Assembly (NCBI GenBank): GCA_963576565.1
Contig: OY755042.1
Span: 95,412,185-95,476,184 of the forward strand
Length of the DNA stretch: 64,000 nt
Reading direction: 5' to 3'
Source: Aspidapion aeneum
Lineage: Eukaryota; Arthropoda; Insecta; Coleoptera; Brentidae
Part shown: positions 46,838 to 56,400 of the stretch, one piece after another
Layout of the letters: each line of letters opens with the position of its first letter
How positions within the stretch are numbered: position 1 is the stretch's first letter
The notes under the pieces: generated by a model
Database searches by the model: none
Told to the model about the DNA's origin: nothing
What the model saw: the letters and a program-made list of their open reading frames with translations, nothing else
Translations under genes and position numbers: made by a program

Positions 46838-47003
46838 TAAGTGGCTCAAAGGACAGATTAGCCGCTTACAACTTTTATTAAAATACAGCGAGCCTGAAAA
46901 TCAATGCCTAAAAACAAGTCGCTGCGTTGCCATGAATTTTACTTGTTTTTAACCTAGTGTTGCGTGTAATTAATGCCTGTTGATGTCGAAAACAATATTT
47001 ATA
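46838..47003. repeat. Family F fragment, inverted
   Basis: Complement of 20610-20790: 'gtggctcaaaggacagatta', 'ttttattaaaatacagcga', 'aaaaacaagtcgctg', 'ttaacctagt'. No hairpin end is present. Confidence 0.8.
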
Positions 47004-47004
47004 T

Positions 47005-47174
47005 GTTCGAATCCCGTTTTGTTACAATGGTTTGCAATTTTACTGCAACATCTTTAAAATAAAACTGAGCCGCTAATGCTAAACCAAGAAAAACATATCA
47101 TAAATAAAAACTAAAAAGTAGAAAATCAACGTCAGGCTTGGCTTCCTATAAAGCTTGATTTACGATGAGTGACC
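47005..47174. repeat. Right half of the 36869-type MITE
   Basis: Matches 37100-37246 ('ccgctaatgctaaacc', 'aaagcttgatttacgatgag'). The last bases 'gagtgacctt' are found only after the family C element, at 47754-47763, so the family C element inserted here. Confidence 0.8.
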
Positions 47175-47753
47175 CAAGGCCAACACAAAAATAGAGGCCA
47201 CGACGCTGAAAAAATCAGCTGTTCTCCGGGGGCTGAATTTTTTTTATGATATTTTCAAAATGGCACAACAGATTTCCACGAAATTTCAGTAAAATATTCT
47301 CAGACACCATCCCGATATTCCACCAAAGTTTTGTAAGGAAGCAACATGATTAAAAGTTTAAAATCTACAAGATACAGTATTTCTTATTTTGAATTCAAAT
47401 TACCCGCCATGTACCACATGCCAACTGTTATATTTGACATGTATTTGACTTTGTCATCTGTGATTGTCACATTCGCTTCTGCTTTAAACTTAATTTTTGT
47501 GTGAGCTAATGAAGCGGCTCTGAAAAATTAAGGATTATTATAGATTTTAAAAAAAATTGTTCTGAAAGAATATAGTAAAAACAATCACAAAACCGCCTTT
47601 ATTTAAAAAAAAATCAAATATTCATCAACCTTCATTCCAACTTCAATATTTTAAAGACAATTAGCTGTGTCGTAACGTGACCAAAAAAAAAATCAGCCCC
47701 GGATGTGACGTCAACAAAGTGGAGGATCGTGGCCCGTCCGTTTTGATAGCCCT
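47175..47753. mobile_element. Family C element, complete, perfect 8-bp target duplication
   Basis: 579 bp from 'caaggccaacacaaaaatag' to 'gtccgttttgatagccct'. The 8 bases 'gagtgacc' precede (47167-47174) and follow (47754-47761). The uninterrupted site is seen in the MITE at 37238-37245 ('gatgagtgacctt'). Interior non-coding, with 'gtgacgtcaacaaagtgg' near the right end. An 8-bp duplication fits hAT or P superfamilies. Confidence 0.93.
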
Positions 47754-47761
47754 GAGTGACC

Positions 47762-48149
47762 TTGGCCTAAACCGTTATGCCCGCCGGTACACTACTTCTT
47801 TCGTCATAGTTATAATGTTTCTCAACGAGGAAAAACAGAAAATGAGTAACCGGGTTACTTCCTAGTTACCTCAAGTAAAAAGGATTTTTGTCTGTTAAGC
47901 TTTTAATATCATGTTTACTGGAAGCAGCAGCTGTTGTCCCAATTTTCGAGTAAAATTTTCAAGGGATTTTCGGAGCTTGTAAACTGTTTTGCCATGTTTT
48001 GCTTTTGCCTGCTAGCGCCTGTTCCTTGCCATATCCATCCGAGAACAAGTCACGCTGTTTCAGAAATGAATTATTCAAAAAACTTGGAAAATGAAAACTA
48101 ACCACAAATATAAAATATGTATATTAAAACACGTGTTTTCGCGTATTTT
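47762..48149. other. Unassigned
   Basis: No domain or repeat border recognised. Confidence 0.4.
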
Positions 48150-48403
48150 TACCTTCTTAGCCCGCGCAGCAATGACTAGAGAAGGTATTATGTTCGACGA
48201 AATTTTTTTTTTGAGATAACTCCGAGAATATGTTATTTGGGTGTGTTTTGACCTATCTTAGCAATATCGTCGTGATGTCTGTATTTTTTTTTGTGTGTAT
48301 GTGTATTTCTGTCCGTAACACGATAGCTCCAAAACCGCTGAACCGATTTTCATAAAATTTTCGAACTAATTATATTTTGGTCAAAATCCATTATTGCTAA
48401 TGC

Positions 48404-49044
48404 CAGAGCTGTCACAAGTACAGTATGAAAGTATTTCAAGTACAAGTACCAAGTACATTGAGATTTGTAAAAGTACTTCAAGTACTAAGTACATTTTCTT
48501 TTCAAATGTACTTCAAGTACCAACTACATTATAAAAGTACCTACTCAGTTTTTTACTTATACAACAGAAGTACTTCAAGTACTTTAGATATGTAAAAAAA
48601 ATTAGAAAAATGCCAAAAATATCAAAAAAAATTTCAAAAATATTAAAAAATTTCAAAAATGTCAAAAAACGTCTAAAACTTTTAAAAATATCTAAGATGA
48701 CCAAAAATTTCAATATTATTTTATTGTACTTGAAGTACTTTTAATGTACTTGAAGTACTTCGAATGTACTTGAAGTACTTTGAATGTACTTCAAGTACTT
48801 TGAATGTACTTGAAGTTCTTTAAAGGTACTTGAAGTACTTATAATGTACTTGAAGTACTTATAATGTACTTGAAGTACTTTACTTGACAAAATCAAGTAC
48901 ATTTCCAAGAACATTGTTAAAAGTACTTCAAGCACCAAGTACAATTAACGGATTGTAGAGGTACTTCAAGTACAGTACTTAAAGTACTTGTAAGTACTTG
49001 AAGTAAAATTTCAAGTACTGTACTTAAAGTACCTGAAAACTCTG
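48404..49044. mobile_element. hAT-type MITE built of TACTTGAAGTAC repeats
   Basis: Flanked by perfect 8-bp 'gctaatgc' (48396-48403 and 49045-49052). TIRs 'cagagctgtcacaagtac' and inverted 'aagtacctgaaaactctg' start with the hAT-typical CAGAG. Most of the interior consists of the palindromic 'tacttgaagtac' and variants ('gtacttcaagtac'), about twenty times, plus a 'caaaaatatcaaaaa' low-complexity tract. No coding sequence. Confidence 0.92.
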
Positions 49045-49163
49045 GCTAATGCTAACTTTTTAACGGACTACATTTTGCTGAATAATTTGTGCTATAACTA
49101 AAAACTTCGTAGGAGCTTCAGTTTTCGAGCTATTTACAAAAAACTGTTTTCAGGGCTGATATA

Positions 49164-49631
49164 CCGGGTGGGCCAAAAAAAACCGGACAATTTTTTTTTA
49201 ATTATAACTATACCATCGATTTTAATGGAACAAACTGCACTTGACAGAGAATGGATTAGAGTTTTGACAAAATATATTCTTTTGTCCGCCATCGCAAAAT
49301 CCAAGATGGTAGAAACATAAATATTTTTTTTAGAACCACTAAACCGATTTTGCTGAGTCGTTTCTTGTTGTACGCGGTAACAATGCAGCTTTCCTACTAA
49401 TTTAAAAAAATAATTAAAATATGTTCGGAACACAAGAATAAGAGAGCACCTTTGAAGGGTACAATTTCATTTCGTCCTCCATCTTGGATTTTGTGATGGC
49501 GGACAAAAAATATATTTGGTCAAAACTCTGATCCATTCTCTGCCAAGTGCAGTTTGTCTCATTAAAATCGATAGTGTAGTTCAATAGTTATCATGAAAAA
49601 AAAATTGTCCGGTTTTTTTTGGCCCACCCGG
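49164..49631. mobile_element. Tc1/mariner-type MITE with TA duplication
   Basis: 468 bp, 'ccgggtgggccaaaaaaaac' to inverted 'gttttttttggcccacccgg', TA at 49162-49163 and 49632-49633. The TIR match runs through 'cgattttaatgga' and 'caaactgcacttg'. It sits in the family D element between 'cagggctgata' and 'taatggcttcatt'. Confidence 0.92.
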
Positions 49632-49674
49632 TATAATGGCTTCATTCGTGTGCTAATAGGCTAGCTAGGAAGGT

Positions 49675-50145
49675 ATTAGATCCATCGTGGATCCATTTAT
49701 ATGTTATTTATATGTGCAAAAATTAAGTGAATGTAAAATCTTTTTTATTCAGTTTTATCAACATCTTTTTTTTGTAAATTCATATTCTTTATATAAAAGG
49801 GAGTGAAACTAGGACTAGTGCCGAAGATATCGAATTATTTCAGTATGCAAAGAATTTTTAATATTCCTCGTAAATGGAATCCATTGATCTTTTCTGAATT
49901 CATGGAAACAGAACTGGAAAGCATACCTATGAGTTTCGTATTTTTGTGGTATTTTTAATATTATTCTTGCGTTGGAAAACAAAATATATGGAGTCTAGTG
50001 GTCTCGGTGGTAGGTTTAATAAACTTAAAGCTAGAAGACTGCCTTAAACTGAAATTGAATAAAAATTTGTATTAATTTTTTTTAATTATCTGAAATACAA
50101 AAGCTCCAGCATTATTTTACAGTATTATAAATTAAGAAATATATA
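49675..50145. other. Unassigned
   Basis: AT-rich, no domain or repeat border recognised. Confidence 0.4.
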
Positions 50146-50689
50146 CAGGGTGTTCCAATCTAAGTTTCTTAATTAATAAAGATATAAAAAGTTTAAATTG
50201 GCAAACTAGTAGAATGTTTGATCCCCTTTAAGATACTAAAATCAAAATAAAAATAGAGCATCAGTTCTTGGAATTTACAAGTTTTTTCAAAAAACGATTA
50301 AAAAAATTGATTGAACCATGTATTTTATAATTTTTTCTGATAGGTCTTTCAATTCTAAACAAAAATTGTCTTTTGTTTTTTCCTAAAGTAATAAAAGAAG
50401 AAGATATTTGAAATTCAAAATTACGTATTTAATTTTTTTTGGTAGAAAAACGTCTAAGCGTAATTTTGAATTTGGAATATCTTCATTATTTTTAACTTTA
50501 GAAAAACAAAGACAATTATTGTTTAAAATTGAAAGACCTACCAGAAACAAATATAAGGGTGTTGTTCAATCAAAATTTGTTTTCTGTTTTTCGAAAAAAC
50601 TCGAAAATGCGATTGTTGATATTTTTCTTAATAATATCTTTAATAATAACAAAGTTAGCGATGGTAGACACTTAACTTGGAACACCCTA
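50146..50689. mobile_element. Tc1/mariner-type MITE, 544 bp
   Basis: Left 'cagggtgttccaatctaagt' and right inverted 'acttggaacaccct', TA on both sides (50144-50145, 50690-50691). The inner halves mirror each other around 50420 ('attcaaaattacg'/'cgtaattttgaat'). The 118-codon frame at 50408-50764 is made by the right arm and is not a gene. Confidence 0.8.
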
Positions 50690-50779
50690 TATATTGTTTT
50701 TAAACAGCCGCAGAATTTTGAATATTTACGTAGTTTGTTGAAAGTAGTATTTTTTTTATTCTAAAATTTTCTATATTTC

Positions 50780-51323
50780 TTAACTATTCGTTACTCGAGT
50801 ACTTGTTACTCAACAAATAACAGAGTAACGAATACCCATCCGAAAATTAAATGATTACTTTCGTTACTTTGATTCCTTCGATTATTTTAGTATTCAGTAA
50901 TCACTCGAAAGTGGGTAATCCAAAATCACGGAGTAACTATGATAACTTAAGTAACTAACTCGTCTAAGAATGTTATTTTTGTTTCTATTTTTATTTACTT
51001 TTAGATTTTAGGTATGCATTTCTTTGTACACAGAACAGTTTCTACGTAATTACTACCTTTAATTTTTTAAATTTTAGCCCGCATTTTGAAAATTTCAATT
51101 GAATATTTCCATTAGGATCAGCAACAAAAATATACCTACAAGTAAATGATCTTTGAATTAACGACATTCCGAGAATCGTATGATTCAATTGAATACAGTT
51201 ACAGTAATCAAAGTAACGGTAGTAACGAATATATAAAATGATTACTTAGTAGTCGAGTAACGATTAGTAACGAATATTCAAAAGTAACGAAAATCAACAC
51301 CTCTAATCCATAACAGAGATCTG
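50780..51323 (+). repeat. Repeat unit X, copy 1
   Basis: Rich in 'tactcgagtaacga' type motifs (near 50793 and 51255). From 51025 to 51320 the sequence is repeated at 51486-51756: 'tacacagaacagtttctac', 'aacgacattccgagaat', 'gattacttagtagtcgagta', 'aacagagatctga'. Non-coding. Confidence 0.8.
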
Positions 51324-52632
51324 ATACTTCCCTAGCCCATTAGCACACTCCACGCAATATTAGCCTTAAAAACAGTTTTTTGTAAATATTTCAGAAACCA
51401 AAGCTTCTACGAAGTTTTAGATTATAACACAAATTATTGAAAAAAAAATGTTTGTATGTAAGGCATTAGATTTTTAAAACAAAGTTGTACACAGAACAGT
51501 TTCTACATAATTACAACCTTTAATTTTTTTAATTTTAGCCCGCAACAAAAATATACTCACACGTAAATGATCTTCGAATTAACGACATTCCGAGAATTTC
51601 GCACTAATTGTATGATTCAATTGAATGCAGTTACAGGAATCAAAGTAACGATAGTAACGAATATATAAAATGATTACTTAGTAGTCGAGTAACGATTAGT
51701 AACGAATATTCACAAGTAACGAAAATCAGCACCTCTAATTTATAACAGAGATCTGAGTAAAAATATTATATATTTTTATGTGGGCGGAAAATGTTGGATC
51801 TTAATTTTAAGAATGTGTGTTCAAACAGAATGTGGGTCATAGATTTCTCAAGAATAGAGGTCCAAATTGAAATTGTTGTCAAAAACTTTACCTATTTTTG
51901 ATTCTATGCCCAGTGTCATGTGTTGACGTGACATACGTCAAAAACACTAAAAAAGGCGAGATTTTCGCCCCTTCAATCTTTGACCAGCAAAGAGACCACA
52001 CGCGGCCCCGGAGCTCCAACGCCATCGAACTCGTCTCATGTGCCGAGATTTGTTGGATAATGGGTGAGTTGAGCACTTTTTGTAGGGCATAGAATAGGGA
52101 AAATGGGATAAGGGTTCGGGATTTTTTGTGAATTTTTAGCAATAAATAAATGTGTTTAGTGAACAGTTGCGTTCATTAAATGGTTTTTACAGAGATCTGA
52201 CATTAGCACACTCCACGCAATATTAGCCTTGAAAACAGTTTTTTGTAAATATTTCAGAAACGAAAGCTTCTACGAAGTTTTAGATTATAACACAAATTAT
52301 TGAAAAAAAAATGTGTTCTGCTATATTCCGAAAAACGCATTTTGATGCGATGATCCGTTGAAATCGTAGCATATTTTTCATTTTTAAATTGTCAAAAAAT
52401 GACAGATTAGCATTAATGGACTTTTACCAAAATCTAAGCAGCTCGTTACAGTACAGAACACTTTTTTTCGTGAAAATCTCATAAAAATCGGTTTAGCGGT
52501 TTAGGAGCTGTCGTGTTACGGACAGACATACACACACACAAACAGACATAATGACGATATTGGTAAGATAAGTTAAAATTCGGCGTTATCTAAAAAAAAA
52601 ATTGCTAACATTGCTGCGCGGGCTAGGAAGGT
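51324..52632. repeat. Family D copy, inverted, broken by duplication and insert
   Basis: The D end 'tacttccctagccc' is at 51324 and its partner 'gcgggctaggaaggta' ends at 52632. Family D sequence 51324-51450 is repeated at 52199-52320 ('attagcacactccacgcaat', 'cttctacgaagttttag'). Between them are unit X copy 2 (51486-51756) and a 432-bp insert (51757-52188). Confidence 0.75.
51757..52188. mobile_element. Unclassified insert between 12-bp direct repeats
   Basis: Flanked by 'acagagatctga' at 51745-51756 and 52189-52200, present once in unit X copy 1 (51313-51324). It has no TIR. Its middle (51945-52060) is GC-rich ('cacgcggccccggagctcc') and ends at a donor-like 'ggtgagt' (52063). Frames on both strands (51888-52142, 51898-52092) have no domain. 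It could be a captured gene piece. Confidence 0.5.
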
Positions 52633-52689
52633 AAAAAAGGGGTTTCTAATAAAGTCGTTGCACAACAGTATGAGTATATAATAAGAATT
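52633..52689. other. Junction between family D copy and LTR element
   Basis: Short AT-rich stretch. A 3' LTR would be expected about here but no copy of the 54790-55257 LTR is present, so the element is truncated. Confidence 0.5.
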
Positions 52690-52930
52690 TTATTGCTTGC
52701 CCCTGTTTGGAGGACGACGCCGTTGGGGCACTCTAATTGAGTCGTCCTTGCACATTTGGGGATGGCGACCTACTCGCTCTACTAAACGATACTCTTCTTT
52801 GTGGTCCCTTTTCGCTGCTACGCTCCCTGCTACATGCATGCCCACATATTGCAATCGTTGCATCTCGGCCTGCCGTCGTGACACCTCGTATTTGGAAGAT
52901 CCCTGCTTCCTGAGTGATCCCTTCTGGGTG
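52690..52930 (-). pseudogene. Short C-terminal remnant of the LTR element's second frame
   Basis: Directly after the gag stop, the minus strand reads a basic, Arg- and Gln-rich frame ending 'PQRRRPPNRGKQ' and a stop at 52690. It is GC-richer than the gag. Its place at the end of the element and basic composition suggest the tail of pol or an extra frame, but no RT, protease, RNase H or integrase motif is present. Assignment is by position only. Confidence 0.3.
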
Positions 52931-52933
52931 ACT

Positions 52934-54280
52934 CTACGTGACTATTTTGCAGCCTTCTTTATTATTTACATTTTGGCCAAAATTCCTTCTATTATACCCA
53001 TGATTTGAGTTTTGATTATAATTTCCCGTATTTCGATTATGATATTGACCTATCGGCCTGTTTAGATTACCTCTATAATTGTTTGATCTACCTCTAAATT
53101 CGCGAAACCTCGACCTACCTCTACCATTTTGATGATAGTTCGACGCGTTTTGCCTAAAATAGTTTGTTTCATTTTGTCGCGTGTAATTTGGGCCATTTTG
53201 CCTTAAAAAATTAGGACCGTTTCGCCTAGGATAGCTTCCCTCATTTTGTTCGATTGTCAAAACTTCTGTTTGACTTGTCATTTTGTCTATTAAAACGTTT
53301 TGTCTTATAGCACTTAATTTCAAAACTGTTTCTCTTAGTTTTTTGTGATCCAGGTCGGATGAAGTTATTAATTCGTATGACTCTGTATAGGAGCTATGTA
53401 GCCCACTTTCAAAATGTTCTCTAAATTGGTCAAATGGCATTTTTTCGTCAATTTCATACGCCATATTGAATAAATCATAATAATATTGTTTAATATCCTC
53501 AGCACTTCCCTGTTTTCTATTTTTAAATTTAATTTTGAGATTTTTTAGAGGTTGGTCACCCCCAAATTCTTTTAAAAAATCTTGTTTTAAGTGAACCCAA
53601 GTTTTATTTGCATTCTCGGTTTTGCTACTATATTCTAAAAACCATATGAAGGCGGCGCCTTCCAAATAATTTTTAAAATATGCTATCTTATGCGTTTCGG
53701 TCCAACCGTTTACTTGAGATACTTTTTCGTATTTTGTAATGAAATTCACCGGGGAGTCTAACCCTGGGTTAAAGTAAGGTGGGTCTATAAATTTGGGTGA
53801 TGCCGGATTACTGGTCGTACCCGTCAGAGCGTCACTTAGCGTTGTATTTGTCATTTTAAAAATTTTTGTGATGGCTGAGTCCTGTTTTTTATTGAAGCTA
53901 GATTTTGTATTCAACCCTTGGTTAATTATGGTTTGACTTTTTTCGTCTTGCAACGTTTCTTTGGTCGAAGGAATTTCCGTTTTATTGGAAATGACCGTTA
54001 AATTATTTGAATCTTCAAAAGATAAATTTTGCCCACGGGATAATTTAAAATCTTGTTTTGAAATTTGTAAAACTTTTTTAGGAGTTGAGTGATTTTCGGC
54101 ACTCGGATCGACGAAGGATAAGTCGAAATATACTGTCTTTCTGACAGGACTTCTTGAGAGTTTAGTGCTTTTTAAAAAGGGACTGCTCGCAGATTGTGAA
54201 CTAGAGGCGAAGACGTTATTTTTATCGTCTTCACTAAGACATTTTGTGATGCTTCTAGTGACTCTGGCTGGGGTACCCAT
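52934..54280 (-). CDS. gag: Gag polyprotein of a Gypsy-like LTR retrotransposon, intact frame
   Basis: A 448-codon frame with no stops. Residues ~1-150 are Ser/Thr/Lys-rich and low complexity. Residues ~165-330 form a retrotransposon Gag capsid-like domain: 'WTETHKIAYFKNYLEGAAF', 'W' and 'WVHLKQDFLKEFG', 'KQGSAEDIKQYYYDLFNMA' and 'FREHFESGL', matching the order in Ty3/Gypsy gags (L..aA..W, W..l...F...F, QG..e....y...f, F..GL). The C terminus (~350-448) is Arg/Asn/Gly-rich with repeats of 'RQNGPNY' type and no CCHC zinc knuckle; basic residues likely bind RNA. The ATG lies 510 bp from the LTR, a normal leader length. Since the rest of pol is gone, this copy could only move if helped by another element. 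The intact frame suggests a recent insertion, or selection. Confidence 0.88.
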   Translation of the reverse strand: MGTPARVTRSITKCLSEDDKNNVFASSSQSASSPFLKSTKLSRSPVRKTVYFDLSFVDPSAENHSTPKKVLQISKQDFKLSRGQNLSFEDSNNLTVISNKTEIPSTKETLQDEKSQTIINQGLNTKSSFNKKQDSAITKIFKMTNTTLSDALTGTTSNPASPKFIDPPYFNPGLDSPVNFITKYEKVSQVNGWTETHKIAYFKNYLEGAAFIWFLEYSSKTENANKTWVHLKQDFLKEFGGDQPLKNLKIKFKNRKQGSAEDIKQYYYDLFNMAYEIDEKMPFDQFREHFESGLHSSYTESYELITSSDLDHKKLRETVLKLSAIRQNVLIDKMTSQTEVLTIEQNEGSYPRRNGPNFLRQNGPNYTRQNETNYFRQNASNYHQNGRGRSRFREFRGRSNNYRGNLNRPIGQYHNRNTGNYNQNSNHGYNRRNFGQNVNNKEGCKIVT

Positions 54281-54771
54281 TTATTATAGAAACCATATTT
54301 TTAAGAGAAAAAAAAAACGTATAAAAATACCGAATTGAAAATGTCGAGACAAAATGAATTAAACTAATATACGAAAAAATATACACTAATAATAGGTAAC
54401 ATGTCACCACACTTAAACTGCGTTTTTTGATTAAAAAAAAAATATATTATTTTTTCTGTCCATCTAGTTTGAAAATTTTATGAAAATGATATTTATATTG
54501 GATAAATAATTCTAATGACAGAAAAATAATTTAAAAAAAAATTATAAAAAATAAATAAATGTAATATTCAATATTTAGTTAATGCATGCCGGAATCGATT
54601 GTTTCGGCTGGAGCGTCATAATAATTTCGATACTCCTTAAAATAATTTAAAAAAATAAAAATAAAATAACAAATAGTGAAAAGAGTGAAATTAAGAAAAA
54701 TAAAAAAAATTAAAAATAATTTGAAAAATACATTTTTTTCACTATATGCCTATATGTCTTTCAAAAAAGAC
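54281..54771. other. Leader between 5' LTR and gag
   Basis: A-rich 490-bp untranslated leader (T-rich on the plus strand in places), typical for such elements; no gene. Confidence 0.6.
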
Positions 54772-54789
54772 AGCGGCGCCTCCACCATA
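54772..54789 (-). other. Primer-binding site candidate
   Basis: On the minus strand, directly after the LTR's terminal CA and two bases, reads 'tggtggaggcgccgctg'. It begins with TGG as required to pair with a tRNA 3' CCA. The tRNA species is not identified. Confidence 0.55.
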
Positions 54790-55257
54790 TGTCACGAGGG
54801 GGTTTTATCGTGACGAAGTTTAAGTTAGGTGTAATGGTTTTATTATAATACTTATATTTACTACTTACATTGTACTTAAATACATCTTGTCTACAAATCT
54901 TCTTTGATACGCTTAACTTCTTATACTTGACTATTGTACTACTTGTTCACTATTAACTAAGCCTGGGCGTTAGGTTCTCAGCATACAACTAACTGCTAAA
55001 CTCTTTTGGATATGCTTTTATTACAAACCGTTTGCCATTGATAGGATATCGAGATGTGTTTTGTTTCCTGTATAAACATCATCGAAATCCCATTAACCGC
55101 GTTGTTTATAATAAATCTGTATACAATTTATTACTTTTAATACAATTTGAACTATATACAGAAGTTCATTTCCTTAGAATGTTAGGGTTAATGTGCACTT
55201 GCTTATAAACGTAACTTGTATCATTCACTTAATAGGACATTATTTTCTATCCTGACA
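54790..55257 (-). repeat. 5' LTR, 468 bp
   Basis: On the minus strand it starts 'tgtcaggatag' and ends 'ccccctcgtgaca', i.e. TG...CA with 'TGTCA'/'TGACA' inverted ends. An 'aataaa' lies near the end of the transcribed part (minus strand, near 54850). It is followed by the PBS and gag in the right order. No second LTR is in the window, so identity rests on ends, PBS and gag context. Confidence 0.8.
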
Positions 55258-56400
55258 ATATCATACCTAAGTTTGAGCTTTGTTTTTTTTAAATAAAACA
55301 TTTTCTTTTTTAAATCTCTTACCTAATTTTCAACAAGTTAATAAAATAATAAATAGCAAAAATATTTCTTAATGACAAGTCCTGGTCTTTAAAAACAGGT
55401 GAAAGATACCCTACATTAGTGTCAAAAGCTATACCTTGTAGATGTACAATTGAAGTACTAACTTTAATGAACCGGCTAGGTTTTTTGTCAGCAATTTTCT
55501 ACGCGTGAGTATAGACGTCGCACCACCGTATGCCACATAAAAACTGCCATAAAAGTGCCACGCGCTATTTTAACCATAATAACCATTTTGGGATTTTCAG
55601 GAGGCCGAGCAAACATTAAAAATTCATTTTCAAATTTTGGGAAAAATTTCAGTAATTTTACATGACTAGGCATTCCTAATGTCTTCAAGTAAAAGTATCG
55701 AACGCACCTTATCTGGTAATACGTGCATAATCCCTTTTAGTAAGGTTTAACAGAGGCTATCGCCACATACCACCTGCACCCTTTATGAATGAGTTTCGCA
55801 AAATATATTTTACTTATGCTGCCGTCCTTAAGCTAGAAGACCGCTATCTACCTATAAAATTTTCCTAGTTTTGATTAAAAAATCCGAAAAATAATAAACA
55901 AATGGTGCTCCTTGAGAACTGTAAGTTATTTGTTTCTTGAAAACGATAAAAGCTAAAGAAGATTTGTTTATAAAAATTGATGTCGAGTAATGTTGTGATT
56001 AAGACGGGACGAAAACACCAAAATTGTCCAAATGTTGAATAAAGGCATTATACCTTATGCACGGCAGTATGTACTCGCCAACAAAAGCTTTTTATCGCTT
56101 ATTTTAACAGATATGAGAAAGTTTTCAACCAAATTTAGAAGTGGAAAATCCGCGCTTATAGACTCAAATCGCGCGTCGGTTTCTGCATCCGCTTCCAAAC
56201 GAAGGCCACTCCAGTGGCGCACTGCTAAACAATTATTACACGGAATATTAATTCCAAGATAACAAAAATCTGCCGCCTGCCACAGGAATCAACAAAATGT
56301 CATATTCTATTGTACTAGCTACATAACAGATATACTGCTTTTCAAAAAAAACATATCATGGGTTTTTATATTGCAGGTGTACAATTTTTTTTGATAAGTA
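55258..56400. other. Unassigned flank
   Basis: Two frames (55488-55688 minus; 56032-56262 plus) have mixed composition but no recognisable domain. No repeat border until the rosa-like element. Confidence 0.35.

Larger units (their letters stand above)
48150..49674. mobile_element. Family D element with two nested inserts
   Basis: Begins 'taccttcttagcccgcgcag' and ends with the inverted 'ggctagctaggaaggta'. Without the two inserts the unit is about 400-450 bp. Interior 'gtccgtaacacgatagctcc' and 'accgattttcataaaattt' define the family. The inverted copy at 51324-52632 has the same ends. Non-coding. Confidence 0.75.

Noticed and set aside
50408..50764. 118-codon frame as a gene
   Set aside because: It lies on the right arm of a palindromic MITE, and the opposite arm is not open. 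No domain.
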